Position numbers and translations under genes: made by a program. A stretch of DNA of 64,000 bases from Pseudomonas kilonensis (GTDB lineage Bacteria; Pseudomonadota; Gammaproteobacteria; Pseudomonadales; Pseudomonadaceae). The notes beneath the pieces were generated by a model. The model made no database searches. It was given only the letters and a program-made list of their open reading frames with translations, and was not told the origin of the DNA. The stretch covers positions 94,210-158,209 of the forward strand of contig NZ_LHVH01000026.1 in the NCBI RefSeq assembly GCF_001269885.1, in the 5' to 3' direction. Positions within the stretch are counted from its first letter, which is position 1, and every line of letters starts with the position of its first letter. Shown one piece after another: positions 16,803-25,217 of the stretch.

Positions 16803-17545
16803 TGAAATCTCCCGTTCCCGGCTTGCCCGGCAGCGTCTGTTCGACCGGCCATGACATTGGGGTAAAAGCGTTTGATGGCCAGGTCAGCGTTATCGATCAG
16901 GGTCATGCAGGCCCAGACGCCCCGCGCCGCGTCACGGGCGGCGATGGCGTCGGCGATGTCCTTGTGGATGGGCAAGGTGCGGCGCAGCTCATCCGGGTCG
17001 GCCGCCGATACTTCGAACGACACCGCCAGCAGCGCCCCCAGGGCCGGAACCATTTGCTCGATGAACTGATTATGGCTGGCAGCGAGGATGCACTCATGGA
17101 AAAACTGGTCGGCACGGTTGTAATCGGCGCCGCTGTCCACAGCTCGCTCCAGCGCATGGTAGGCCAGGCGAATCGCCTGCACCTGATCGGCCGTGGCCCG
17201 CTCGCAGGCCCAGCGCACCGCCATCGGCTCGATGGTGCGACGCAGGTCCAGCAAGTCGTCGACAAAGTTTTCCGGCAGGCCGCTGCGTGACAGCCAGCCC
17301 ACCACTTGAGGGTCGAACAGGTTCCAGCGCCGCACCGGCAACACCCGCGTGCCGACTTTCGGCCCGACTTCCAGCATGCCTTTGGCCACCAGGGTCTTGA
17401 TCGCCTCGCGAATCACCGTGCGACTGACGCCCAGTTGCTCGCCCAAGTCCGCTTCGACCTTGATGGTTTGCCCAGGCTTGACCTGGCCGGCGGCTATCCA
17501 GCCCCCCAGCCAATCGACGGTCGATGCATGAAAACTGCTGGACAT
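16799..17545 (-). CDS. GntR-family (FadR/FCD) regulator, DgoR-like
   Basis: The 248-residue protein has a winged helix (about 10-75; LGEQLGVSRTVIREAIKTLV) and a C-terminal FCD ligand domain (about 95-230) with metal-binding Asp/His positions in ADQFFHECILAASHN and PIHKDIADA. Segments such as RRWNLFDPQVVGWL and RRTIEPMAVRWACERAT resemble the E. coli galactonate repressor DgoR. Its start at 17545 is preferred to a GTG at 17563 because GGGG lies before the ATG. It is the first gene of its cluster, and a palindrome that recurs before araF lies about 40 bases upstream. Confidence 0.88.
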   Translation of the reverse strand: MSSSFHASTVDWLGGWIAAGQVKPGQTIKVEADLGEQLGVSRTVIREAIKTLVAKGMLEVGPKVGTRVLPVRRWNLFDPQVVGWLSRSGLPENFVDDLLDLRRTIEPMAVRWACERATADQVQAIRLAYHALERAVDSGADYNRADQFFHECILAASHNQFIEQMVPALGALLAVSFEVSAADPDELRRTLPIHKDIADAIAARDAARGVWACMTLIDNADLAIKRFYPNVMAGRTDAAGQAGNGRFQ

Positions 17546-17583
17546 GAAAACCCCGCGGGCCACTCTTATTGGAGACCCACGCT

Positions 17584-17598
17584 AATCATCATATGATT
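17584..17598 (-). promoter_or_regulatory. Putative GntR autoregulatory operator
   Basis: AATCATCATATGATT has AATCAT/ATGATT arms about a three-base centre and 13 of 14 bases in common with the reverse complement of 14819-14832. It lies 40 bases before the GntR start codon. Confidence 0.55.
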
Positions 17599-17624
17599 GG
17601 GTGTCAATTTGAATTTTGCATACC

Positions 17625-17656
17625 CCTGTGGGAGCGAGCTTGCTCGCGATAGCAGT
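17625..17656. repeat. Single REP sequence
   Basis: One direct REP arm (CTGTGGGAGCGAGCTTGCTC and CGCGATAGCAG) without an inverted partner, between the convergent-free gap of the GntR promoter and the end of the DUF1285 gene. Confidence 0.8.
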
Positions 17657-17703
17657 CGTCCAGCCGACACAGATGTTGGGTCAACCATCACTCCCGCAAG
17701 GGG

Positions 17704-18264
17704 TCAGGGCTCCAGGCCGATAGGGAAAAACTCGCCGCCGCTCCACACGCCCAACCAGCGCTGTCCGTCGATCTCGCGGCTGACCGCCAGCTCCACCAGT
17801 TGGTAGAACACATTACGATGGATCAGTGCTTCGAGATTGCTGCGCACATGCACGTAGGGCGCGGGTTCCTGGGTCTGGGGATCGATCACCACCCGCAGCG
17901 GATGCTCGGCACCGGCCTCAGTGGTTTCCTCGACATTGGTGGTGAAGCGCAACAACTGCCCTTCCCCCTGCCCTTCGACCTCAAGGGTCACGGCCACGAA
18001 CGGCGCGTCATCGACCTTGATGCCGACTTTTTCCACAGGGGTAATCAGGAAGTAATCATCGCCGTCGCGGCGGATGATGGTGGAGAACAGCTTGACCATC
18101 GGCTTGCGCCCGATGGGCGTGCCCAGGTAATACCAGGTGCCGTCCCGGGCGATGCGCATGTCGATGTCGCCGCAGAAGTCGGGGTTCCACAAGTGGACCG
18201 GCGGCAGGCCTTTGGTCTTGGGGATCTGCCCCAGCAAGTCATTGGCTTTTTGCGGTCCGCTCAT
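17704..18264 (-). CDS. DUF1285 family protein
   Basis: The 186-residue soluble protein matches the DUF1285 family, conserved in Pseudomonas and other proteobacteria, with no known biochemical role. Typical segments are PPVHLWNPDFCGDIDMRIARD, WYYLGTPIGRKPMVKLFSTI and the acidic RRDGDDYFLITPVEKVGI. There is no signal peptide or membrane segment. It lies 15 bases downstream of a lipoprotein gene on the same strand, so the pair is probably an operon, as in other pseudomonads. Confidence 0.87.
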   Translation of the reverse strand: MSGPQKANDLLGQIPKTKGLPPVHLWNPDFCGDIDMRIARDGTWYYLGTPIGRKPMVKLFSTIIRRDGDDYFLITPVEKVGIKVDDAPFVAVTLEVEGQGEGQLLRFTTNVEETTEAGAEHPLRVVIDPQTQEPAPYVHVRSNLEALIHRNVFYQLVELAVSREIDGQRWLGVWSGGEFFPIGLEP

Positions 18265-18279
18265 GGTGACTCCTTACAT

Positions 18280-18885
18280 TTATTCGTTGCTCATCCCCAG
18301 CAGGCTGCGGGCATATTCACGCAAAGGCGGGGCGATGAGGTCTTGTGGCTGCTTGTCGTGCAACGTCAGTAAACCGCCACGACTCTTGATCCGTGCAGTA
18401 TCAATCAAATACTGGGTGCTGGTCTCGATCAACATGATTTGAATCACGCTGGTATCGACGCCCAGACGATCCACGGCTTCTTCATCCTGCCATTCGTCAG
18501 TGTTGCCAATGCGGTTGTCGGCCTTGGCGAAGCGGGTGTACAGCAAATAATGGGCGCCGGCGGAACGGGCTTCGCCCATGGCCTGGTCGAGGCCTTCGGG
18601 AACACGGGCGCGACGGACCATGGGGAAATATTCGATGAAGCCATTGAAGGCTTCCTCGGCCACGACGTTGGGACGCGGATAGGCACTGCCTGGCGGAGCA
18701 AAGGCGCCCTGGGCAATGTAGATGAACGAGTCTGGCTGAATACGCAGGTTGTTCACACGACGGCTGTCGCTATGGTCCAGCAGGCCAGCGTCGCTCATGT
18801 GGTAACGAACACCCTCTCCCATGTCGCTGACATTCATGCAGCCACCAAGCGCCAAAACGGCCAGCAGCAAAACCAGGCTACGCAT
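18280..18885 (-). CDS. DUF4823 lipoprotein
   Basis: The 201-residue precursor starts MRSLVLLLAVLALGGC, a lipoprotein signal with the lipobox cysteine at about 16, so the protein is anchored to a membrane, probably the outer one. The mature part matches DUF4823, of unknown function. The ATG at 18885 is chosen because GGAGGGTAGG directly precedes it; an in-frame TTG at 18897 lacks such a site. It is the promoter-proximal partner of the DUF1285 gene. Confidence 0.85.
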   Translation of the reverse strand: MRSLVLLLAVLALGGCMNVSDMGEGVRYHMSDAGLLDHSDSRRVNNLRIQPDSFIYIAQGAFAPPGSAYPRPNVVAEEAFNGFIEYFPMVRRARVPEGLDQAMGEARSAGAHYLLYTRFAKADNRIGNTDEWQDEEAVDRLGVDTSVIQIMLIETSTQYLIDTARIKSRGGLLTLHDKQPQDLIAPPLREYARSLLGMSNE

Positions 18886-18993
18886 CCTACCCTCCAAAAA
18901 CCGGTGTCGGAAAACCGGCGAATGGTCGTGGGATGCAGCTTTTGCGCCAGCTCATCGAGATGGGGGGCAGATGTATCCAAGTGAATGGAAAAT

Positions 18994-19067
18994 TGCTATC
19001 GCGGGCAAGCCTTGCTCCCACATGGTAAGCGTCGTACTTGTGGGAGCAAGGCTTGCCCGCGATAGCA
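18994..19067. repeat. REPIN with perfect 29-bp arms
   Basis: TGCTATCGCGGGCAAGCC opens the left arm (18994-19022) and its exact complement closes the right arm (19039-19067), with a 16-base loop. It starts six bases after the moaA stop codon, so it probably also stabilises or ends the moaA transcript. Confidence 0.9.
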
Positions 19068-19072
19068 ATAGA

Positions 19073-20041
19073 TCAGCCGCCGATGATTTTCATGATGGTC
19101 GCGCCGCCGGAGAATGCCACTTCCTGCTTGTCCCCCAACGCCTTGACCAGCAAGCGCTGAAGCGCCGGCAAGGCCTGGTGACGGGGCTTGTCCAGCAGGT
19201 CGCCGACGAAGTGACGGTTACTCGACGACAGGCAGCCGTGCAGCCAGCCCGTGGAAGACAACCGCAGGCGCGAACAGGTACGGCAAAACGGCACGCTTTC
19301 GTTGGCGATCACGCCAAAGTGACCCAGCCCCGGTATCTCATAGCGCACCGCCGTGGCATCCACCGGGGCGTCGGCTTGCAGGTATTCGTATTGATCGCCA
19401 ATCAGGCTCAGCAACTGTTGAAGGCTGACGAACTGCTGCAAAAATGCGTTGGAATCGCTGGCCAGATGGCCCATGCGCATCAACTCGATGAAACGCAACT
19501 CATAGCCACGTTCCAGGCAGTATTCGAGCAAAGGCATCACCTGGTCCAGGTTCTGCCCGCGCAACGGCACCATGTTGACCTTGATCTTCATCCCGGTGGC
19601 CCGGGCCTGCTCCATACCATCAAGCACGGTCGCCAGGTCGCCGCCACGGGCGATACTGCGAAACGCGGCAGGGTCCAGGGTGTCGAGGGAAACATTGATA
19701 CGACGGATACCGGCGTCTACCAGCAACGGCAGCTTTTTCGCCAGCAACTGGCCATTGGTGGTCAGGCTGATGTCCTCCAGCCCCATCTGCCCCACCGCCG
19801 TCATGAAACGCTCGAGCTTGGGGCTGACCAACGGTTCGCCGCCAGTGATGCGCAGCCGCTCGATGCCGGCGGCCTCGATCAAATAGGCTACGCCACGCGC
19901 CATGGCCTCGGCCGACAGTTCATCCTGCGCAGCCACCAACCGCTTGCCGTCAGGCACGCAGTAGGTACAGGCGTAATTGCAGGCGGAGGTCAGGCTTATC
20001 CGCAGATTACGGAAACGCCTGCCTTGACGGTCAACGATCAT
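19073..20041 (-). CDS. moaA: GTP 3',8-cyclase (molybdenum cofactor step 1)
   Basis: MoaA is a radical-SAM enzyme that rearranges GTP for molybdopterin synthesis. The 322-residue protein has the N-terminal SAM cluster motif SACNYACTYC (Cys21, 25, 28), the GGEPLVSPKLERF segment, the second cluster near the C-terminus in CRTCSRLRLSSTGWLHGC, and the essential Gly-Gly at its very end (MKIIGG). Everything needed for activity is therefore visible. It is not in a moa operon here; a molybdenum enzyme cluster lies 20 kb away at 39216-43586. Confidence 0.95.
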   Translation of the reverse strand: MIVDRQGRRFRNLRISLTSACNYACTYCVPDGKRLVAAQDELSAEAMARGVAYLIEAAGIERLRITGGEPLVSPKLERFMTAVGQMGLEDISLTTNGQLLAKKLPLLVDAGIRRINVSLDTLDPAAFRSIARGGDLATVLDGMEQARATGMKIKVNMVPLRGQNLDQVMPLLEYCLERGYELRFIELMRMGHLASDSNAFLQQFVSLQQLLSLIGDQYEYLQADAPVDATAVRYEIPGLGHFGVIANESVPFCRTCSRLRLSSTGWLHGCLSSSNRHFVGDLLDKPRHQALPALQRLLVKALGDKQEVAFSGGATIMKIIGG

Positions 20042-20135
20042 GGATCACTCCGGCACGAGAAAAATCGGACTCGCGAAAATTGACCTAGAAATCAAGATTC
20101 CGCAAGACCCAAGCCTGAGTATATTACTGGGACAC

Positions 20136-20161
20136 TGCGCCATGTAAGCGGACATGGCGCA
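20136..20161. repeat. Perfect 10-bp inverted repeat between the TetR gene and moaA
   Basis: TGCGCCATGT and ACATGGCGCA flank the six-base loop AAGCGG. No T run follows on either strand, so it is either a weak terminator of the TetR gene or an operator in front of moaA. Confidence 0.5.
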
Positions 20162-20194
20162 ATAAGACAGCTGAATGTCTTGGCCTGTGCGGCC

Positions 20195-20833
20195 TTAGCT
20201 GCTCGGGACGTCGGTATCGCGCTTGCGCTTGTTGCCCATGCGCACGCCGATGTCCATCAGGAACTGGAAGAAACCTTCCTGGTCTTCCAGCACGTTGCTC
20301 CAGAACGGCGAGTGATACAGCGCCACCGCACCGTGCACCAGCGCCCAGGCAGCGCAGTAATGGAAATAAGGCGGCACGTCTTCGAGCTTGCCTTCGCTGA
20401 TCCGGCCCTTGATCAGCAGGGTCAGGCGTTCGAAGTTCGAGGCGCGGATCTTGTGCAGCTCCTCGACCATTTCCGGCACCTGGTTGCCCTTGACCACCTT
20501 CTCTTCCAGGCGATCGAACAAGCGGTAGCGCTGCGGGTCGCGCATGCGGAACTCGAAGTAGGCCCGGGACAGGGCCTCCTTGTCCTTGTCCACATCGGCC
20601 GAGTGCAGCAGCTCGTTCAAATCGCGTTCGTAGTCGAGCATCAGGCGCAGGTAGATCTCCGCCTTGGATTTGAAATGTTTATAAATCGTGCCTTTGCCGA
20701 TACCCACGGCATCCGCAATCATCTCGACGGTGACACTGTCTTCACCCTGGTCGAGGAACAACTTGAGCGCGGTGTCGAGAATTTCCTGCTCGCGGCGGCG
20801 AAACTCACGGACCTTACGGGGTTCTTTGTGCAT
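20195..20833 (-). CDS. TetR-family transcriptional regulator (PA2957-like)
   Basis: The 212-residue protein has a TetR N-terminal helix-turn-helix (about 12-58, VEMIADAVGIGKGTIYKHFKS) and a helical ligand domain. Its location next to the probable rgsA RNA and tatD corresponds to PA2957 in P. aeruginosa. Targets are unknown. The C-terminus is unusually basic (MGNKRKRDTD). It is alone on the minus strand upstream of moaA. Confidence 0.88.
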   Translation of the reverse strand: MHKEPRKVREFRRREQEILDTALKLFLDQGEDSVTVEMIADAVGIGKGTIYKHFKSKAEIYLRLMLDYERDLNELLHSADVDKDKEALSRAYFEFRMRDPQRYRLFDRLEEKVVKGNQVPEMVEELHKIRASNFERLTLLIKGRISEGKLEDVPPYFHYCAAWALVHGAVALYHSPFWSNVLEDQEGFFQFLMDIGVRMGNKRKRDTDVPSS

Positions 20834-21080
20834 AAGAAAAAGGTCTGAAGGGTCAAAATTCGAAGCCGGGTATTATGCCTAACTTACGCAAAAATGCACG
20901 GATCATCCGTTCTCGGCCACTGTTCTTCACAAAACCGTACCCACCCGGCTCGCCGTTTCTCACGCCAATGCGCCGCGCCTGCGAGCTTTGGCGACAGTGA
21001 GAACTTATCCGAAGCGAGCGTATTCCAAATTTGTTTAAAAACCGCCCCGGCCAGACTGGACGGGTTGGCATACTGATCAA

Positions 21081-21208
21081 TACTTGAACTGTCGGCGCGA
21101 CATCTCCCCCAAGTGACGCGCTGATGAAGGTACCAACGGACCGCGTACCTTTGTTTTACTCCTAATGGTCTTAACCCGGATTCACCCCCCAGAACCCGGG
21201 TTTTTTTT
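21081..21208 (+). ncRNA. rgsA: Probable small RNA RgsA (P16)
   Basis: The 384-base gap between the TetR gene and tatD has no ORF with gene-like codon use but holds, on the plus strand, a -10-like CATACT (21069-21074), an internal seven-base-pair hairpin (21127-21133 with 21145-21151) and a strong terminator with eight Ts (21173-21208). In P. aeruginosa the RpoS-dependent sRNA RgsA lies in this same neighbourhood next to tatD (PA2958.1). Length (about 128 bases) also fits. The name rests on synteny and structure, not on alignment. Confidence 0.6.
21173..21208 (+). terminator. Terminator of the small RNA
   Basis: AACCCGG (21173-21179) pairs with CCGGGTT (21196-21202), followed by a run of Ts to 21208. 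Confidence 0.8.
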
Positions 21209-21217
21209 GCATGGAAT

Positions 21218-22012
21218 TCAGGCTTGCGCCGGACGCACATGAGCCAGCGGAAACAATTGCTTAAAATTTTCCGTCGTCTGCTCGGCAAACCGTTCGTAGG
21301 ACTCACCGCGCAGCATCGCCAGAAACTCTGCCACTTCCCGTACGTATTGCGGAAGGTTCGGCTTGCCACGATAGGGAATGGGCGCCAGGTAAGGCGAGTC
21401 GGTCTCCACCAACAGCCGATCAGCCGGCACCTTGCTGGCAACGTCGCGCAATGCATCGGCATTGCGGAACGTGACAATCCCGGACAAGGAAATGTAATAG
21501 CCCATGTCCAGGGCGGCCTTGGCCATGTCCCAGTCTTCGGTGAAGCAATGCAGCACCCCGGCCTGGGGCAGCGCGGCGTCACGCAGCAAGGCCAGGGTGT
21601 CGGCCCGGGCGCCACGGGTGTGGATGATCACCGGCTTGCCGGTTTGCCGGGCGGCCTCCAGGTGCAGCCGGAACGACGCCTGCTGCACGTCGGCGGCTTC
21701 CGGTTCGTAGTGATAGTCCAGGCCGGTTTCGCCGATGGCGACTACCCGTGGATGGTCCAGCTCACGCAACAGCCAATCGAGCGCCGGCGCGGCGTCGGGC
21801 TGGACATCCAGCGGGTGGACACCGACCGAGCAATCGACATCGGCATAACGTTCGGCCAGCGCCTTGACGTCGGCGGCGTTGTCGACGCTGACGCCAATGC
21901 ACAGGAAATGACCGACACCCCGTTCACGGGCCGCGTCCAGCGCAGCATCCAGGGAGCCGCCATGGGCAGCGAGGTCGAGACGGTCAAGGTGACAATGGGA
22001 ATCTACAAGCAT
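21218..22012 (-). CDS. TatD-family metal-dependent hydrolase/DNase
   Basis: The 264-residue TIM-barrel protein carries the TatD ligand set: VDSHCHLD (His6, His8), GETGLDYHY (Glu), IHTRGA (His), HCFTED (His) and ETDSPYLAP (Asp). Family members are 3'-5' DNases or related phosphohydrolases. It is the last gene of the fatty-acid/holB operon, 11 bases after pilZ, in the order seen in P. aeruginosa (PA2959). Confidence 0.92.
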   Translation of the reverse strand: MLVDSHCHLDRLDLAAHGGSLDAALDAARERGVGHFLCIGVSVDNAADVKALAERYADVDCSVGVHPLDVQPDAAPALDWLLRELDHPRVVAIGETGLDYHYEPEAADVQQASFRLHLEAARQTGKPVIIHTRGARADTLALLRDAALPQAGVLHCFTEDWDMAKAALDMGYYISLSGIVTFRNADALRDVASKVPADRLLVETDSPYLAPIPYRGKPNLPQYVREVAEFLAMLRGESYERFAEQTTENFKQLFPLAHVRPAQA

Positions 22013-22023
22013 AAAAGGCCGGG

Positions 22024-22380
22024 CTACATCGTATGGGTGGGACGGTCGGACTTCAGGGAGCCGGCCAAGTGGGTTTCGATCTGATTGCGGGCGGAATTGT
22101 CGCCGTCGCTGAATTGCACACCGACGCCGGCGGCCCGGTTGCCCTGGGCGCCTTTGGGAGTTATCCAGATCACCTTGCCGGCGACCGGGATCTTTTCCGA
22201 TTCATCCATCAGGCTCAAGAGCATGAACACTTCATCGCCCAAGCGATAACTTTTGTTGGTCGGAATGAACAGGCCGCCGTTCTTGATGAAGGGCATGTAG
22301 GCGGCGTAAAGCACCGATTTGTCCTTGATGGTCAGGGACAGGATGCCGTTGCGTGGCCCGGGACTGACAGGTTCGTTCAT
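22024..22380 (-). CDS. pilZ: Type IV pilus assembly PilZ-domain protein
   Basis: This is the original PilZ, needed for type IV pilus assembly. The 118-residue single-domain protein lacks the N-terminal RxxxR motif that binds cyclic di-GMP in other PilZ proteins, as is known for P. aeruginosa PilZ (PA2960). IKNGGLFIPTNKSYRLGDEV and GVGVQF are the family blocks. It is 42 bases downstream of holB and 11 bases upstream of tatD. Confidence 0.93.
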   Translation of the reverse strand: MNEPVSPGPRNGILSLTIKDKSVLYAAYMPFIKNGGLFIPTNKSYRLGDEVFMLLSLMDESEKIPVAGKVIWITPKGAQGNRAAGVGVQFSDGDNSARNQIETHLAGSLKSDRPTHTM

Positions 22381-22422
22381 GCTGATCTCCGCTGCGATTG
22401 AGCTGAGTTTAGGCGGTACCTG

Positions 22423-23409
22423 TCAGTTTCGACCAGGCAAACTCGCCCACTGCACCAACAGCGCCTCGAGCAACAGCACCCGATTGAGGTTCGCTTTGCC
22501 CAACACCTTCTGACGTTGGGCAAGAATCCAGTCCTGAATGTTCAAGATTTTATCCTGGCTGCTTTTTTGCGCCAGGTACTGGATCACCTTGCGCATGTCC
22601 GCCAACCCCAGGCCGGCCTCGTCCTCGGTCAACTGGTAACGCAGGATCAGGCTCGACCAGTCGCAGAACCAGTCAAACAGCAGGAGTAACGGGATGGCGT
22701 TCCAGCCCTCGGCCAATTGCGTGGGGGATTGTTGCTGCTTGAGCAGTTTCTTGACCCCGTCCACCACCAAGGCCCGCTGCTCACGCACGCCCTGGGCCTG
22801 AAGGCTGACAGCCGCCAGGGGCGAGCCGGCCGCCAGGGTCAGCAGCTCGACACGCTCTTCGTCGCTGCTGTCGGGCAAGGCCTGGGCCAGCCACTGCAAG
22901 CTCATCGCCTCGCTCGGCAGCGGGCAGGCCTGTTGCACGCAGCGACTCTTGATGGTCGGCAGCAAGCGACTCGGCTGGTGGCTGACCAGCAACAGCACGG
23001 TGTCGCCAGAAGGTTCTTCGAGACTTTTAAGCAAGGCGTTGGCAGCGTTGATGTTCATCGACTCGACGGGCTCGATCAGCACCACCTTGCGCCCGCCCAT
23101 CTGTGAGGTCTGGACCACGAAGCTGACCAGGTCCCGAACCTGGTCGACCTTGATCGCCTTGTCCGCCTCTTCCGGTTCCAGCACATAATTGTCGGGATGG
23201 CTGCCGGCCCTGAGCAGCAGGCAGGACTTGCACTCGCCACAGGCGTTCGAGACACCCGGACGCTGGCACAGCAGGCTGGCCATCAGGCGCTCGGCCAGTG
23301 CCCGCTTGCCGATGCCGGCCGGGCCATGCAACAGATAGGCATGGGCATGCTGGGCACGACCGGCCAGTTGCTGCCAGAGGCTGTCTTGCCAGGGATAGGC
23401 TTCAGCCAC
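22423..23409 (-). CDS. holB: DNA polymerase III delta-prime subunit
   Basis: Clamp-loader subunit of the replicative polymerase. The 328-residue protein has the AAA+ Walker A HGPAGIGKRALAE, a zinc module (CGECKSC with a preceding Cys in SNACGE), the arginine-finger region (SRLLPTIKSRC) and a helical collar domain. The GTG at 23409 is chosen: it overlaps the tmk stop and has GGAG seven bases upstream, giving the family start AEAYPWQ; another GTG lies two codons before it. An in-frame extension to 23481 runs into tmk and is not real. Confidence 0.92.
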   Translation of the reverse strand: MAEAYPWQDSLWQQLAGRAQHAHAYLLHGPAGIGKRALAERLMASLLCQRPGVSNACGECKSCLLLRAGSHPDNYVLEPEEADKAIKVDQVRDLVSFVVQTSQMGGRKVVLIEPVESMNINAANALLKSLEEPSGDTVLLLVSHQPSRLLPTIKSRCVQQACPLPSEAMSLQWLAQALPDSSDEERVELLTLAAGSPLAAVSLQAQGVREQRALVVDGVKKLLKQQQSPTQLAEGWNAIPLLLLFDWFCDWSSLILRYQLTEDEAGLGLADMRKVIQYLAQKSSQDKILNIQDWILAQRQKVLGKANLNRVLLLEALLVQWASLPGRN

Positions 23410-24034
23410 GGACACGCTCCAGCAAACGCGGCAGCAAGCCGTCCAGGGACTGTTGGACCTGAGCCAGCGGTTGCGCCGCATCGATCAGCAGGTAACGCGC
23501 CGGGGCGGCCTTGGCGCGACTCAGGAAGGCACTGCGCACGGCGTTGAAGAAAGCCTGGCCCTCAAGCTCGAAACGATCCAGCCGGCCACGGGCACTGGCG
23601 CGGGCCAGGCCGATTTCCACCGGCAGGTCGAACACCAGGGTCAGGTCTGGTCGCAGGTCACCCTGGACGAAGGTTTCCAACGCGGCGATGCGCTCCACGG
23701 ACAAGCCCCGGCCGCCGCCCTGGTAGGCATAGGTCGAATCGGTAAAACGATCGCAGAGCACCACCGCGCCGCGGGCCAGCGCCGGGCGAATCACCTCGGC
23801 CAGATGCTGTGCCCTGGCCGCGAACACCAGCAACAGCTCGGTGTCGGGGTTCATGACCTCTTCAATGGGTGCCAGCAGCACCTCGCGAATTCGCTCGGCC
23901 AGCGGCGTACCGCCCGGCTCGCGGGTCAACACCACCTCGATGCCGGCAGCCCGCAGGCGTTCGGCCAGGTATTCGCGGTTAGTGCTCTTGCCGGCGCCTT
24001 CCGGGCCTTCCAGCGTTATAAACAAGCCAGTCAC
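23402..24034 (-). CDS. tmk: Thymidylate kinase
   Basis: Phosphorylates dTMP to dTDP. The 210-residue protein starts MTGLFITLEGPEGAGKST (P-loop near 11-18), has the DR motif in CDRFTDSTYAYQGGGRG and the LID-type segment. It lies between mltG and holB, overlapping the holB start, as in most gammaproteobacteria. Confidence 0.95.
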   Translation of the reverse strand: MTGLFITLEGPEGAGKSTNREYLAERLRAAGIEVVLTREPGGTPLAERIREVLLAPIEEVMNPDTELLLVFAARAQHLAEVIRPALARGAVVLCDRFTDSTYAYQGGGRGLSVERIAALETFVQGDLRPDLTLVFDLPVEIGLARASARGRLDRFELEGQAFFNAVRSAFLSRAKAAPARYLLIDAAQPLAQVQQSLDGLLPRLLERVRG

Positions 24035-24056
24035 AGGCGATCCTTAATCAAAGTCA

Positions 24057-25214
24057 TTACGGGCTCGGCGGCTCGCTGGCATCCGGTTCGGGAGCAGGCA
24101 CTTGGGGCGGCACCTGGGGTACAGCGTCGGGCGCCGTGTCGGGTGACGCCGCGGGAATGGGTGCCTGTTCGTCCGGCGTTGCCGGGGCCGGGCTGGAGCG
24201 GTAATCGGCACGGCGCTTGAGTTGGAATTCACGCACCGCGTTGTTGTGCGACTCCAGGTCATCGGAAAACACGTGGCTGCCGTCACCGCGCGCGACGAAG
24301 TAAAGGCTGTTGCCCGACACCGGGTTCAATGCCGCATGAATCGCTTCGCGCCCCACCATCGCAATCGGCGTCGGCGGCAAGCCCGGGATCAAGTAGGTGT
24401 TATAGGGGTTCTCTTCTTTCAGATGGGCGCGGGTGAGTTTGCCGGTGTAGCGCTCGCCCAGGCCATAGATCACCGTGGGGTCGGTCTGCAGCAGCATGCC
24501 CAGGCGCATGCGCCGCACAAAGACGCCGGCAATCTGCCCGCGTTCCTGGGGCACACCGGTTTCCTTCTCCACCAGGGACGCCATGATCAGCGCCTGATAT
24601 GGCTGGGTGTAAGGCACATCGGCGGCACGTTGCGCCCACTCTTTGGCGAGCACGTCTTCCAGGCGGTCGTAGGCTTTTTGCAGCAGGTCGACATCCGAGG
24701 TGCCGCGCACGAAGCGATAGGTGTCCGGGAAGAACCGGCCTTCGGGAAATATCCCGGAGTGACCAAGACGGTCCATGACCTGGCTGTCGCTCAGGCCGGT
24801 GAGGGTCTGCTGGAGCTTTTCATCCTTGGCCAGTGCGGCGCGCACCTGGCGGAAGTTCCAGCCCTCCACCAGCGTTACGCTGTACTGCACCACTTCGCCG
24901 CGCTTCCAGACACCGATCAGACCTTCCATGGTCATGCCCGGCACCATCCGATATTCACCGGAGTGCAACGGCTGGCCAGCGAGATTGAAGCGCCAATAGA
25001 TCCGCAGCCAGAAAGCGTCCTTGATCAGGCCATCGGCTTCGAGGCGCTTGAGGGTTCCGGTCGGGGTGGTCCCGTTGGGCACGTCCAGCAATTCTTCCTG
25101 GGTGATGTTCAGCGGCTGTTGCAGCGCCGAATGAATCTTCCAGGCCGAAGCGCCCAACAACAGCCCTGCCAGAACCAGTCCGGTCTCCAGCAGCAGCAAG
25201 AATTTACGTCTCAC
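24057..25214 (-). CDS. mltG: Endolytic murein transglycosylase
   Basis: MltG (YceG) cuts nascent glycan strands at the inner membrane and sets their length. The 385-residue protein has one N-terminal membrane segment (about 4-24), a LysM-like domain and the catalytic domain with Glu in ASLVEKETG and the family blocks GQIAGVFVRRM and YNTYLIPGLPPTPI. The last 45 residues form a Pro/Ala/Asp-rich tail that is probably disordered. Only three bases separate it from pabC. Confidence 0.94.
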   Translation of the reverse strand: MRRKFLLLLETGLVLAGLLLGASAWKIHSALQQPLNITQEELLDVPNGTTPTGTLKRLEADGLIKDAFWLRIYWRFNLAGQPLHSGEYRMVPGMTMEGLIGVWKRGEVVQYSVTLVEGWNFRQVRAALAKDEKLQQTLTGLSDSQVMDRLGHSGIFPEGRFFPDTYRFVRGTSDVDLLQKAYDRLEDVLAKEWAQRAADVPYTQPYQALIMASLVEKETGVPQERGQIAGVFVRRMRLGMLLQTDPTVIYGLGERYTGKLTRAHLKEENPYNTYLIPGLPPTPIAMVGREAIHAALNPVSGNSLYFVARGDGSHVFSDDLESHNNAVREFQLKRRADYRSSPAPATPDEQAPIPAASPDTAPDAVPQVPPQVPAPEPDASEPPSP

Positions 25215-25217
25215 GAA

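Noticed and set aside
20884..21615. 243-codon ORF covering the sRNA gap and part of tatD
   Set aside because: Overlaps tatD in another frame, and its codon use is not gene-like. The tatD frame is clearly real.
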